From contig WHUZ01000037.1 of the NCBI GenBank assembly GCA_015179045.1, forward strand, positions 310,001 through 374,000: 64,000 nucleotides of DNA. Direction: 5' to 3'. This document shows, piece by piece, positions 47,008 to 58,460 of the stretch; the first letter of the stretch is position 1, and each line of letters opens with the position of its first letter. This DNA is from Kalaharituber pfeilii (Eukaryota; Ascomycota; Pezizomycetes; Pezizales; Pezizaceae). The notes beneath the pieces were generated by a model. The model was not told where the DNA came from. It ran no database searches and saw nothing but the letters and a program-made list of their open reading frames with translations. The translations under genes were made by a program, and so were the position numbers.

Positions 47008-48918
47008 ATGGAAAATTTGAACGAGCTCGCTATAGCCGTGCCCCAACTCCTGAATCTTCGCCGAGGGCGACCACCCGGATCAACAGTTGCCTCAAAGCCC
47101 TGGTACCCACAGCGACTTCCACCGTTTGACCCCGACCGCAACGGTGACGGAGACAGTGATTTGATAAGGCCGAATGGAAAATGGCCAAAACCCTCACCCT
47201 CAAGTACGGCTACCGAGCCCGAGGGCGACGAAGTTTTTTCGAATGTCCATGGGCCGGAAGGCGGGCTGCATGAAGGGGGCGAGGAAGAAAATGACCCAGC
47301 GTATCCAACTGCAACAGAGATGGACATTCACTCAAATCGAGACCCTGGGGGCAATTACCTTGATGATCCGGATAGTGTATCATCAAGTACGACAACAACT
47401 ACAACAACCTCATTGCCCCTCTATCCGCCTCCTTTGGAAGACCCTCCCCCTCCCACCCGCGATTTCCCGTCGGTTACGGACCCTCCACTGACGGGATCGA
47501 AGCCTACAAGTACCCTAACGACCACATCGTCCACAGTCTACTATACGGTAACAAAAAATACCGATGGACTGTGGACCAACGATATACCAACAGTAACATC
47601 ATCCTGCACAGGTTACTGTTTAACAGCATCGGCCGCTTCAAAAACATCTTCCACCAACGGAGTATCGGCCAGCCCATGGCCAGCGGGGGCGGACATCAAC
47701 AAAGACTCCAGGGAGCTAATCCACATCCTTGGAGCTACGGGAAAGTTGGTGCTTGCAATCGTGCTGACGACGGTGTTGAGCTTGTTGATTGCTGGGGGTA
47801 CCCTCTGGGCTTGCAAGTGGAGGAAGAAACGTAGAGGGGTTGGGAACCAGAGAACAGGGGAAGATGTAGAGGGTGGTGGGGTTGGCAGGAAGAGAAAGCT
47901 TTGGGCTGGGGTAAGAAAAAGGAAAGCGGAGAAGAAGCTGTGCGAGAAGGCCAATGCCGCCGGTGTCGTTTCCACATCTCAACCGACAGCCACCGCTACC
48001 CAGCCGGAAATGGCGCAACCATCACGCGCTATCAACATCATTCAGCCTATTCCCCCACACCATTCGAACCACCGACCACAGCACTCTAGCACAACATTGC
48101 TGGCCCGTCCAATGTCAATCTCTTCCTCGTTGACGGTCCCACCGTATTCCGTCCCGCCGTCCTCATCCGGTACAACTCGGTCAAATTCTACGAGGACTGC
48201 AAACTCAGTGGCGAGCAATACGACGGACGACACCGTGCTGCGCGCCAAGCGTGAATATCAGACTACGGTAAGCCGGTTTGCCGACGTCAACATGCGCCAT
48301 CCGGCAGGAGCAGTAGCGGATGGGTTCAGATGTGCACCACCAAACCCCTTTGACGATGGGGCTGAAGGACCAGGTCAATCTCCGGATGGAATGGGTGGAC
48401 CTGAAGTAGGAGTGAGTGGGATGGATATCGTGGACGCCCAGGGCAATAGAGCGGCAATGGCAATGGCGCCACCAAGACCGCCTTTGAGGAGAACGCTGAC
48501 TCGGATGTCGACATCCTCTGGAGTGTTGAACCCGTTCGAGGAAGCGGAATTGGAAGGAGCCATTGTGGCAGATGGATTTCGGCCGGATGAAGCGGGAGCA
48601 GGACCGCAGTTGGCATGGGCCATGTCGGGGAGTAGGACGTCAGGGGGAAGAAATGCACGACCGCCACGACCACCGCCTCCGCCGCCACGAGCAGTGGAAG
48701 ACCCGTTTGCTGACGATGTGGGGACATTGGCATATTCACCTTACGCCCATGTGCACGTCGAGGAGGCCGATGGGTTTGATGGGTATGTGCCTGGACAAAT
48801 GGGCGTGAATAGAAGGGTCAGTTTGCGAGGGGGCATGGCACCATCGAGGAGGAGTATGAGGAGAGCGCGGGGGATGCAGAATCGTTTTCGAGTGGGGAGA
48901 CTCTGCGGGAGGATGTAG
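47008..48918 (+). CDS. Single-pass membrane protein with NPF-type endocytic motifs
   Basis: 636 aa from ATG 47008 (context TCACCATGG); the open frame extends upstream to about 46780 without a better ATG. No signal peptide is evident. Residues ~1-245 are acidic and Ser/Thr/Pro-rich, probably extracellular and O-glycosylated. Residues 247-269 are one hydrophobic segment (LVLAIVLTTVLSLLIAGGTL) followed by basic WRKKRR. The long cytoplasmic tail holds NPFDD (446-450), NPFEE (508-512) and DPFAD (565-569), a PPPPPP run and two copies of ADGFR. The first fits the NPFxD signal recognised by Sla1 in yeast and the second has the NPF core bound by EH domains. The layout recalls fungal Mid2/Wsc-like sensors, but no WSC or Mid2 domain is visible, so the function is inferred. 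The alternative frame from about 48850 stays open to TAA 48987-48989 with a more typical acidic ending. Confidence 0.75.
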   Translation: MENLNELAIAVPQLLNLRRGRPPGSTVASKPWYPQRLPPFDPDRNGDGDSDLIRPNGKWPKPSPSSTATEPEGDEVFSNVHGPEGGLHEGGEEENDPAYPTATEMDIHSNRDPGGNYLDDPDSVSSSTTTTTTTSLPLYPPPLEDPPPPTRDFPSVTDPPLTGSKPTSTLTTTSSTVYYTVTKNTDGLWTNDIPTVTSSCTGYCLTASAASKTSSTNGVSASPWPAGADINKDSRELIHILGATGKLVLAIVLTTVLSLLIAGGTLWACKWRKKRRGVGNQRTGEDVEGGGVGRKRKLWAGVRKRKAEKKLCEKANAAGVVSTSQPTATATQPEMAQPSRAINIIQPIPPHHSNHRPQHSSTTLLARPMSISSSLTVPPYSVPPSSSGTTRSNSTRTANSVASNTTDDTVLRAKREYQTTVSRFADVNMRHPAGAVADGFRCAPPNPFDDGAEGPGQSPDGMGGPEVGVSGMDIVDAQGNRAAMAMAPPRPPLRRTLTRMSTSSGVLNPFEEAELEGAIVADGFRPDEAGAGPQLAWAMSGSRTSGGRNARPPRPPPPPPRAVEDPFADDVGTLAYSPYAHVHVEEADGFDGYVPGQMGVNRRVSLRGGMAPSRRSMRRARGMQNRFRVGRLCGRM

Positions 48919-49632
48919 AGGGGGATGACTGGGGAGGTGGGGGTGGAGGTGCGGGAGCAGCCGGGCATGCGGGCCGTGCTGGGTCGTAATGTGTGGGGTG
49001 ATGGGTAGGTTTTTGTGTCCTTTTTTTTCCTGTTTTGTTATATTTTGCATGCATTGCTTTGATGGGACCGGGTTTTCTTTCACTTAAGTTTTCCAATTAT
49101 ATAAATACCTTTTTATCCTTTTTTTGGTCATGTTTTTTGTTTTCATCGAATCATCAACAACATCGTATCATTTTGGGGTAGCATGCATTTGTTTTTCTTG
49201 TTTCTTTTTTCCCTTTTCTTTGCTCAAGGGTGTTCTTTTGGATGTTTTTTTTTTTTCCCTAAGTTAGATATATATCTATACCTTTTGCGTGTTTGTTGTG
49301 GATGGCCTCTTTCTTTTCTTTTTTTTTAGTATTCTGTCCTGTACGTCAGTGCGTATGTATCTGACGAAATGGGAAAAACAAAAATGTCTTCTTTTGTGGG
49401 TGCATGTTTTCTTGTGGAGTGGGGGATGAAATTTGTTTTGTGCTTTTTTGGTAGGTGGATGTGAAAGTAATTACCATTACATACATACATTAACAAAGGA
49501 GCGAGTTTAAGTTGCGTCCGTTAATATGGCTTGATGAGGGGATGTATTGGGTATAAGTTAGTAGGAAGTAGTATGGTAGTTTATAGTTTGCAGTAGTGGT
49601 AGTAGTTGGGGGGTTAGTGGGGTTTGTGGTTG
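48919..49632. other. T-rich 3' flank
   Basis: Downstream of the membrane protein gene the plus strand is T-rich (many T runs, 49020-49470), consistent with a 3' UTR and terminator region. No gene is seen. Confidence 0.5.
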
Positions 49633-49680
49633 TGGGATGGGATGGGATGGGATGGGGTGGGGTGGGGTGGGGTGGTGGGT
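49633..49680 (+). repeat. (GGGAT)n(GGGGT)n G-rich tract
   Basis: Four GGGAT-type units followed by four GGGGT units and GGTGGG. With eight or more G-triplets within 48 bases it is a strong G-quadruplex candidate. It sits about 70-120 bp before the first unit of the ~290 bp satellite. Confidence 0.9.
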
Positions 49681-49749
49681 GGATACAGATGAGACTATGC
49701 AATTAAGAAGTAGGTAGTATGAAAAAAAAAATACCTTGTGCATATTATC

Positions 49750-52700
49750 GATAAAGTTATGTATATGGGAACTACTTGGTTGAGTTTGTTGGGTGGGGAG
49801 TGGGTATTGGAGGTGTGTTGTTAAAGTGTGACTTATGATTACGTTGGGATGGCATGAGTTTGAGGGTAAATAGGTTTATGTCTTTTGAGAAGGTGATGGG
49901 AGTGGATGGGAGTGGAGTCTGCTGATGGCTGGCGAAGATGAGGTAGGAGGATGAGTTGGAAGGGGATATGTATCTATATGTTATATGTAAATATTGGACT
50001 TGGTGTATAAGTATGTATATACCTGTATTGGTTGTGTGCATATATTAATGTGTATATATGGGAACTACTTGATTGAGTTGCTTGGGTGGAGGGAGGTGGT
50101 ATTGGAGGTGTGTTGTTAATGTGTGACTATGATACGTGTTGGCAGTGCATTGAGAGTTGAGGTTAATTACATTTATGTTAATTTTTTTGAGAAGGTGATG
50201 GGAGTTGATGAGAGTGCGGGTCCGCTGATGGATTGCGGACATGACGAGGTGGGAGGATGAGTCGGGGGTTATGTCTATATGTATATAAATATAGGACTTG
50301 GTATATATACCTGTATTGGCTGTGTGCATATATTAATGTGTATATATGGGGATTACTTATTTTCTTCTTTTTTTTTGGAGGGGAGGGGGGTTATCGGAGG
50401 TGTGTTGTTGAAATGTGACGACTACGATTACGTTGGGAGTGCATGGAGTGTTTTAGGGTAAATAGGTTTCTTATTTTTAAAAAATGAAAAGGTGATGGGG
50501 AGTGGGTGTTGTCTGCTGATGGATGGCGGACATGACGAGGTGGGAGGATGAATTGGAGAAGTATACTTATCATGGATATAGATATAGTAGTTGGTATTAA
50601 GTATGTATATACCTGTATTGGTTGTGTGCATGCGTAATGTGTATATATGGGGATTACTTATTTTCTTGGAGGGAGGGGGGTTATTGGAGGTGTGTTGCTG
50701 AAGTGTGACTATGATTACGTGTTGGCAGTGCATGGAGAGTTGAAGGTAAATAGGTTTCATTTAAGAAAAAAAAAAGGTAATGGGAAGTGGGTGTTGTCTG
50801 CCAACGGCTGTTGAACATGACGAGGTGGGAGGATGAGTTGGAAAGGTAACTCTATATGTATATAACAAGTATGTATATACCTGTGTTGTGCATACATAAT
50901 GTGTATATATGGGGAATCTACTTATTTTTTGGGGGGAGAAAGGGGGGGGGTAATTGGAGGTATGTTAGTAAAGTGTGACTGAGTACGGGATTGCGATAGA
51001 GAGATGAGGGTAAATAGGTTTATGTCCTTTTAGATGGTGATGGGAATGGATGGGAGTGTGGGTCCGCTGACGGCTGGCAGACACGAGGTGGGAGGATGAG
51101 TTGGGAAAGGTATATGTATATGTTATATAGGACTTGGTGTATCAAGTATGTATGTACCTGTATTGGTTGTGTGCATACATAATGTGTATATATGGGGATT
51201 ACTTATTTTTTTTCTTTGGGGGGGGAGGGGGTGGTATTGGAGAAGTGTGACTGCGATTACGTTGGGAGTGCATGGAGGGTTGAGGGTAAATAAGCTTTTG
51301 TTTTTTGTTTTTGTAAGGTGATGGGGAATGGGTGTCCACTGACGGATGGCGGACATGACGAGGTGGGAGGATGAATTGGAGAAGTATACTTATCTATGGA
51401 TATAGATATAGTAGTTGGTATTAAGTATGTATGTACCTGTATTGGCTGTGTGCATATATTAATGTATATATATGGGAAACTACTTAGTTGAGTTGCTTGG
51501 GGAAGGAGGAGGTATTGGAGGTGTGTTGTTGAAGTGTGACTATGATTACGTTGGGAGGGCATGGAGGGTTGAGGGTAATCAGGTTTTTTGTTTTGTTGAG
51601 AAGGTGATGAGAGTGTGGGTTCGCTGATGGCTGGCTGACATGACGAGGTGGGAGGATGAATTGGAGAAGTGTACTTATCTATGGATATAGATATAGTAGT
51701 TGGTATATCAAGTATGTATATACCTGTATTGGTTATGTGCATACATAATGTGTATATATGACTACTTATTTTTTTTCTTTGGGGGGGGGGGGGTGGTATT
51801 GGAGAAGTGTGACTGCGATTATGTTGGGAGTGCATGGAGGATTGAGGGTACATAGGTTTATGTCTTTTTTGAGAAGGTGATGGGAGTGGATGGGAGTGTG
51901 GGTCCGCTGACGGCTGGTGAACACGAGGTGGGAGGATGAGTTGGGGGGTTATATCTATATGTATATAAATATAGGACTTGGTGTATCAAGTATGTATATA
52001 CCTGTATTGGTTATGTGCATATTTAATGGAATATACATGGGGAACTGCATAGTTGAGTTGCTTGGATGGGGAGGGGGGGGGGGGGGGGTATTGGAGGTGT
52101 GTTAGTAAAGTGTGACTGAGTACGGGATTGCGATGGAGAGTTGAGGGTACATAGGTTTATGTCTTTTTTGAGAAGGTGATGGGAGTGAATGGGAGTGCGG
52201 GTCTGCTGAGGGCTGGCGAAGATGAGGTGGGAGGATGAATTGGGAAGGTATCTCTATATGTATATATAAATATAGTAGTTGGTATATCAAATATGTATAT
52301 AACCTGTATTGGTTGTGTGCATATATTAATGTATATATATGGGGAACTGCAAAGTTGAGTTGCTTGGGTGGAGGGAGGGATTGGAGGTGTGTTGTTGAAG
52401 TGTGACTATGATTACGTGTTGACAGTGCATGGAGAGTTGAGGGTAAATACGTTTATGGTTTTTTGTTTGTTTAAGAAGGTGATGGGAGTGGATGTTGTCC
52501 ACTGATGGCTGGTGGACATGATGAGGTGGGAGGATAAATTGGGAAGGTACCTCTATATGTATATAAATATAGGGCTTGGGATATCAAGTATGTATATACC
52601 CTGTATTGGTTGTGTGCATACATATTATATATATATGGGCTACTTATTTTCTTGGGGAGAGGGGCGGTATTGGAGGTGTGTTGTTGAAATGTGACTATGA

Positions 52701-53744
52701 TTACGTTTGGAGTGCATGGAGTGTTTGAGGGTAAATAGGTTTATAATTTTTTGTTTTTTTGAGAAGGTGATGGGAGTGGATGGGAGTGCGGGTCTGCTGA
52801 CGGCTGGCGGACATGATGAGGTGGGATGATGAGTTGGGAAGGTATCTCTATATGTTATATATAAATATAGTAGTTGGTATATCAAGTATGTATATACCTG
52901 TATTGGTTGTGTGCATATATTAATATATATATATGGGAACTGGAAAGTTGAGTTGCTTGGGGAAGGAGGAGGTATTGGAGGTGTGTTGTTGAAATGTGAC
53001 TATGATTACGTGTTGACAGTGCATGGAGCGTTTCAGGGTAAATAGGTCTATGTCATTTTTGAGAAGGTTATGGGAGTGGATGGGAGTGCAGGTCGGCTGA
53101 TGGATGGTGAACATGACGAGGTGGGAGGATGAATTGGAGAAGTATACTTATCTATGGATATAAATATAGTAGTTGGTATTTAAGTATGTATATACCTGTA
53201 TTGGTTGTGTACATATATTAATGTGTATATATGGGGAACTACTTCTTTTTTTGGGGAGGAAGGGGGGGTGGGGGCGGTATTGGAGGTGTGTTGTTGAAGT
53301 GTGACTATGATTACGTGTTGACAGTGCATGGAGAGTTGAGGGTAAATAGGTTTATGTCTAATTTTCTTGAGAAGGTGATGGGAGTGGATGTTGTCCACTG
53401 ATGGCTGGTGGACATGATGAGGTGGGAAGATGAGTTGGGGGGGTATATCTATATGTTATATATAAATATAGGACTTTGTGTATCAAGTATGTATATACCT
53501 GTATTGGTTGTATGCATGCGTAATGTGTATATATGGGGATTACTTATTTTCTTGGAGGGAGGGGGGTTATTGGAGGTGTGTTGTTAAAGCGTGGGGCGAA
53601 GTGGGATTTGCATGGAGAGTTGAGGTTAAATAGGGTTATGGTTTTGTTTTTTTTTGAGAAGGATGAGTTAGGAAAATATATTTATCTATAAGTATATAAA
53701 TATAGGACTTGGTGTATAAGTATGTATAACCTGCATGGGATATG
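49750..53744. repeat. Tandem satellite, about 14 units of ~290 bp
   Basis: The landmark tatatatggg(g)a recurs at about 49762, 50053, 50339, 50640, 50893, 51185, 51464, 51754, 52023, 52331, 52627, 52926, 53226 and 53524, giving periods of 253-308 bp. Each unit has the same order: a G-run of variable length, ggaggtgtgttgttgaagtg, tgactatgattacgt, gagggtaaatagg, gagaaggtgatgggagtgga, gaggtgggaggatgag, a run of TATAT, and cctgtattggttgtgtgcat. Minus-strand open frames across it are repeat artefacts. Unit divergence is mostly indels in the G- and T-runs. Confidence 0.95.
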
Positions 53745-54085
53745 CTACATAACATCAGTCCTCACATCCGAAAAAATCCAGACCTGATTTCCATATTTCA
53801 AAATCTTCATCACCTCCACCCATCTCCATACAAAAACTTTATCTAGCTTTTTCACGGTAAGAAACCAGTTTTCTTTTCGCTTTTTTTTTTTTTTTTTTCA
53901 CGAAATAAATCCGGTCGGGACAGCTGCGTATATAATTGATGCATATTGCAGATTGTTTTTACGTTCCACTTTTTCCGGGCATAGGGTTACAGAAGAAACG
54001 GGGAATCGAGAGGGAAGAAAAAATAAAGTCCGCAAGCAACCGTCTCATCGTCCTCTTTTTCATCTCCTGCTGACCTGGCACTACT
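53745..54085. other. Spacer between satellite and LINE relic
   Basis: Includes a T run at about 53879-53899. Nothing else is recognised. Confidence 0.4.
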
Positions 54086-54552
54086 TCACATAGTTGATAG
54101 GTCTAATTCGATCAGGCAGAAGTTTTGTGGACTAGATAACTGCTCTTTTCTGAGCCAAATTCCAAAACTTGTAGGTACACTGCCCGTCTCTGCGTGTCCC
54201 GTAAAGACCTTCCTCCATTGAGCTTCCGGCATTTCCGCATAAATATGGTCTCCCATTGCCGGCTGCCCTTCCTGCAGAGAGGACACTCCGTCCTCTTGCG
54301 GGAAGTCTCCATGAATGCCCTCACTCCTTTGTTGGTCCTATGTCTTTGCCCTAGACCCCATGCCTCTGCCCTCCGGTCCTTTGTAAAAAATTGCTTTATC
54401 TCGTGCCCTGACTTCTGCCACTGTAAGTTGGCCAGGTACCCCCTGCATCCTCCATCCTGGTTCAACCACTCTTCTCCCATAGCTTCCTTGTCTGCCTTCT
54501 CATTTCCGGCAATCCCTAGATGTGCTGGAATCCAGATCATGTATCCCTCCAC
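54086..54552 (-). pseudogene. LINE ORF2 RNase H/C-terminal relic
   Basis: The minus-strand frame reads MIWIPAHLGIAGNEKADKEA, the RNase H motif carrying the last catalytic His and Asp (usual form WVPGHxGIxGNExAD). It continues with GLGQRHRTNKGVRAF and a Cys pair CPLC with a later C, the degenerate C-terminal finger of I/Tad-type ORF2. It starts at 54552, exactly where a pogo-like MITE terminus begins, so its upstream part was displaced or lost by that insertion. Confidence 0.85.
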
Positions 54553-54625
54553 AGGTCACCCTGGCTATAATGAAGGCCAAGAATCAGACCAGTTTTCTTC
54601 ACTATCGCCTATAGTGAGGAGTTGT
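54552..54625 (+). repeat. Solo terminus of the pogo-like MITE
   Basis: CAGGTCACCCTGGCTATAATGAAGGCCAAGAATC and the following ~35 bases match the complement of 55140-55217 inside the MITE at 55048-55311. Only one end is present. It abuts the LINE relic. Confidence 0.85.
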
Positions 54626-55047
54626 GCTGGCCCCAAGGCAGGCAGGGGGTAAAAAAAATTGTCAAATGCGGAAATTTTCAGTGTATGATGTTCAGATCTC
54701 CTTACCAAACTGCCAATATCATGTCTTCTCGACACCGCTTTGGATGCCTAGCTCTAGAAAAATAGAAGATACGTCACGCTCGCCAGGAAGTGGGACAATG
54801 CCCAAGAGAAAAATGACTTATGCAAATTATTTCCTAGTCCCGAAGGCAAGCTAATGGCATTATCTTCAATGCCTATGATATCGAAGCAGTCAGATGCAGT
54901 AAAAAAAATTTTTTTTTTTCCTTTTTTGTATTGAGATATCTGGAATTAAATTACCACGCTGCTAAGCCTATTATATAAGGCAGTACTGAGGCCACCCCCC
55001 CGGTATCTCACTTAGCAAGTAAACTGTACCTGTAGCTGAATTAATTA
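54626..55047. other. Intergenic, nothing recognised
   Basis: A/T-rich sequence between the two MITE copies with T runs at 54906-54920. The plus-strand frame at 54624-54854 has no features. Confidence 0.4.
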
Positions 55048-55311
55048 CAGGTGACCCTGGCTATAACGAACCTCTTTTTAGTGCTATAGTGAAGGGATGG
55101 GCCAGATTCTTCGTGTATGTACACAGGTAAAGAAAGTGCCCTTGCTATAGTGAAAATTGGTTATAGTGAAGAAGATCAGTCGGATTCTTGGCCTTCATTA
55201 TAGCCAGGGTCACCTGCAGTCCTGAAAAGTTCACCAAAACTGATCTCGCCCATTCCTTCACTCTAGCCAGGATTTCACTATCAAGGGTTTCATTATAGCC
55301 AGGGTCACCTG
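55048..55311. mobile_element. 264 bp TA-flanked pogo-like MITE
   Basis: CAGGTGACCCTGGCTATAAC at 55048 and its complement ending at 55311 form ~21 bp inverted termini bordered by TA on both sides. Sub-terminal repeats of the form gctatagtgaa occur in both orientations. A second inward-facing terminus (attatagccagggtcacctg) lies at about 55198-55217, so the element is internally duplicated or holds a nested copy. The TIR, TA target and repeated sub-termini suit a Tc1/pogo family member. Confidence 0.9.
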
Positions 55312-55577
55312 TATACCCTTATGCGCCAGCTTGTGGCTCATCCTAAGGAGCTCATGCTCCAGCCGTGATCGTGCTTTGAATTGTCCGTCCGTACACTGTG
55401 AGTCTGCAAGTATCTGGGTCTTGGCATGCATAAATTCCGGTTGGATTTTTGGACCCAAAACCGGTTTCGGATTTGACCAAAAAAATCCGATTTTCACAAG
55501 TGGATACTCAGATTACAGAACCGGATAAACTGCCGGATTTCATTTTATATGGAGACGGTCTAATCTGAATACCGCTA
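55312..55577. other. Spacer, nothing recognised
   Basis: No gene, repeat or RNA is recognised. The minus-strand frame at 55258-55497 overlaps the MITE end. Confidence 0.4.
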
Positions 55578-55860
55578 ATGGATATATATGGGAACTATTG
55601 TGCTTAATTTCTTCGTCGGGGGGAGGGGAAGGGTATTGCAGCTATGTTGTTATAAGTGTGACTGGTTATGCGGCGAAGTGGGAATTTGCATGGAGATTTT
55701 GAGTTTTTTTTAGAAAGGTGATTGGGAGTGACATGTTGCCTGTTGACGGCTGGGCGACATGATGAGGTGGGAGAATGAGTTGGGAGATGTATATATATAT
55801 ATGCGTGTATAGTACTTAGTCACGGTTATGTGCATAACGTCTGTATATATGTATGGGTTC
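55578..55860. repeat. Detached diverged satellite unit
   Basis: The order of landmarks matches a unit of the 49750-53744 array: tatatatgggaact, a G-run, gtgtgactggttatg, gcatggaga, gaaaggtgattgggagtga, gacatgatgaggtgggagaatgag, TATATA and tatgtgcat. It is separated from the main array by 1.8 kb of LINE and MITE material. Confidence 0.85.
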
Positions 55861-58460
55861 AGAAAGATGTGTGACGGGTTTTTTTTTAACCTACTTGATG
55901 TAAGGTAGGTACTGGCGGGTACTTGCAAGAGCTTTTTGTGTTTAAAAGTATCAACAGAGGTTTTGCATGCAGGTGATAAGATATGATAACCACAATGTAT
56001 TTAAACCTATGGACGTATGTACATAAGTACTTGCTACGTATGGTGGGGTATATATGGAACTCTTATGTACAGAGTGGGGTAAAGGAAATAAAGAAGTGAG
56101 ATGGTGGTGTTGATGAAGGTATTTGTTCGACTAGGTTTGATATAGGAGCCCTGGGTGTTGGGGGGGGTGGATGGATGGTAAGGGGTATGGTGTTTTGTTT
56201 TGCTATGGGGGAGTGTAGAAGGGGATAGGAATATAGGGGAGAGGAGGCGGGGAGGAAAGTATTGAGAAGTATGGTATGATTGATTAAGGCGTACTGGTTG
56301 TGTTGTGTTGCGTTGTGAGTTTCGTTGTGGTGATTGGGGGGGGGGGGGAAGGGAATTATATTGTGCAAAAGAAAGTGTGTGTGGGGGATTACCTGTGGTT
56401 TGCGCCTTTGTGCTTTGGCTGGGATTTATTTGATGTATATTATGGGAATGGAAGAGAGGGATGTGATTCGTGAACGAAGGAAGGGAGGGAGGATATTGGT
56501 GATGGAGTGGTATCAACTACTGGTAGTGGTAGTAGATAATTCCTCCTTTGGGGGGAAGAAACGAGCTTTATGCTAACTGCACTTTTTTCGTGTGTGAGGT
56601 CTGCTAGGTAAGTAGTGGGAGGTAGATTGTGAAAATTATATATATAGTTCACAGAAGGGGATTTTTGTTCATGTCTGTAGTACATCCGCTCCCGTGAATA
56701 AATACTCATTGAGGGTTGCGGCGTGTGAGGATACTAGGTAAGTAATAGAGGTACTGTACGCACATGTAGTATGCAAACTTATTCCTATGGAGGCAAACAT
56801 AAATGGGCGCCATCGTTGTGGATATATGTACGTTGTGCTAGCATAACATTGAATAAAATGTAGATCTACGACGGGTACCGGGGTGAGCGAAAATAAATAG
56901 CATCAGGAGATTACAGTAGCATAGTCTAGTCGAGTAGGCCCTAGGAGTATGTACACTAAATGACATCAGCCAGATGGGCAGAGGAAGAGGGGGGTGGAGT
57001 GATCGGGTCATGGTGTTGTCGTCGCTTGATGTGATCTGGAGATCTGGTGACAGGGGACGGGGTGGCAGGCAAGGGAGCAAAAGGCAGGGAAACGGTGGAT
57101 GATGGGTAGGGTGGTGGCAGGGGTTGGGAATGTGCATTTAGGAGCTGAATTGGAGAGGATGGTGGTAAGGTGGTGGATGAGGTGGTGGGGGGGGGAGATG
57201 CGTGCTGTAGGGTGTTTTGCTTGTGAGGGGAGGGTGGAGCAGAGCAGAGCAATGGAGATGAGCAATGGCGAAGGGTAGGTGTTGATGAGAGAAAGTTGCT
57301 CCTCCTCGGTCTCTGCCGCCCCCCCAATCCAATCCGCATCTCGTATTCCTCCCCCCCCCCCCACAAAAGACGCAATGCACCCCAGCCAGACCCGCATCCC
57401 GGAAGTTAAAAAATCCTCCAGCACACCACGCGGCCGCGCGCCTAGCCGTATCCAAGAGGCACCCGTCGATAAGATAAGCCCGCACCCCTCCTCCTCCTCA
57501 GATTATACAAATGATTTTATTCCGCCCTTTTTTTTTTTTTTTTTTTTTGCGATATGTCTTGCCTCGTCATGTGTCACTCTCCATCTCCGTCCGCGTCAAC
57601 CTGGTTCACGATAAACATACATTCCCGTTCCTCTCTCTTCCCGTACCCCCCCCCCCCCCCCCACCACCACCACCACCCAGCCTCCTCACATTCTGCGAGA
57701 TACACAGAATTTTGTAGGCGTATAAGCTCTAGGCTGGTGCGTTGTTTTTTATTTTTTTTTTATTTTTTGTGGCTCGGGATATATTTTTTTGCTCTGCGCT
57801 TGCTTTCTGCTCCTCTACTCGGGGTGCCTAGGACGTTTCCTGTATCGTGGGAATTTTTTTTTTTTTTTTTTTTTTGTGCCACCGTTGGCAACCCCCACCA
57901 CCACCACCAAGGTGCATAAGGCTCTCCATTTCCATTTCTCCATTTTCACTCAGCTGAGCCCTTGTCCAAAATCTCTAAAATATTCACCGAAGCGACGCTG
58001 TCCTTTTAACCCTCCCCCTCCCCCCCCCCTCCCTCCCCAGCGCCGCCACCAACAACAGCTGGACCTTGCCGTAACAGACCCTCGAGAAGCTGATTTTTTT
58101 GCATGCTCTTATAAATTAGCTGGCTTCTTTGGTTGTTGACCGCTTGCTTTTCTTTTGAATTTTTTTTTTGGCACAATTTAGCAAGTATCTCTGCCTTGAG
58201 CTGAGCCATCCTTGGAAGTTTTTGTTTTGTGCGGGTTGGGATTTGCAATTGCAGCGTGCGGCTGGGCGTCAGCTGTAAACAAGCAGCTACGGATCTCAGC
58301 TTGCCGCAGCATCCCCCCCCCCCCGCATCGGGAGCACTATTTGATCGAAAGGGAGTCTAAGACATACAGCGAGGGGAAGAGCAGGCATAACGCAAAAAGA
58401 ACAAAGAGCAAGGGACAGCTACGAGGTGGACAAGAGGACGCACTGAACGCGCTACGGAAT
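55861..58460. other. Intergenic and 5' region of the acetyltransferase gene
   Basis: Purine-rich to 57270, with G runs at 56336-56348 and 57186-57194. 57300-58100 is C/T-rich with long C and T runs (57349-57361, 57530-57548, 57646-57662, 57856-57876). The frame at 57279-57530 (MHPSQTRIPEVKKSSSTPRG) is slightly protein-like but ends in a T run. The C/T-rich tract before 58461 fits a fungal promoter and leader. Confidence 0.4.

Noticed and set aside
49772..53398. Many minus-strand frames (e.g. 51257-51853)
   Set aside because: Created by the ~290 bp satellite; they change frame from unit to unit and contain no domain.
57279..57614. Plus-strand frame ending in a Phe run
   Set aside because: Passes through C and T homopolymers; the Phe run is a poly(T) artefact.
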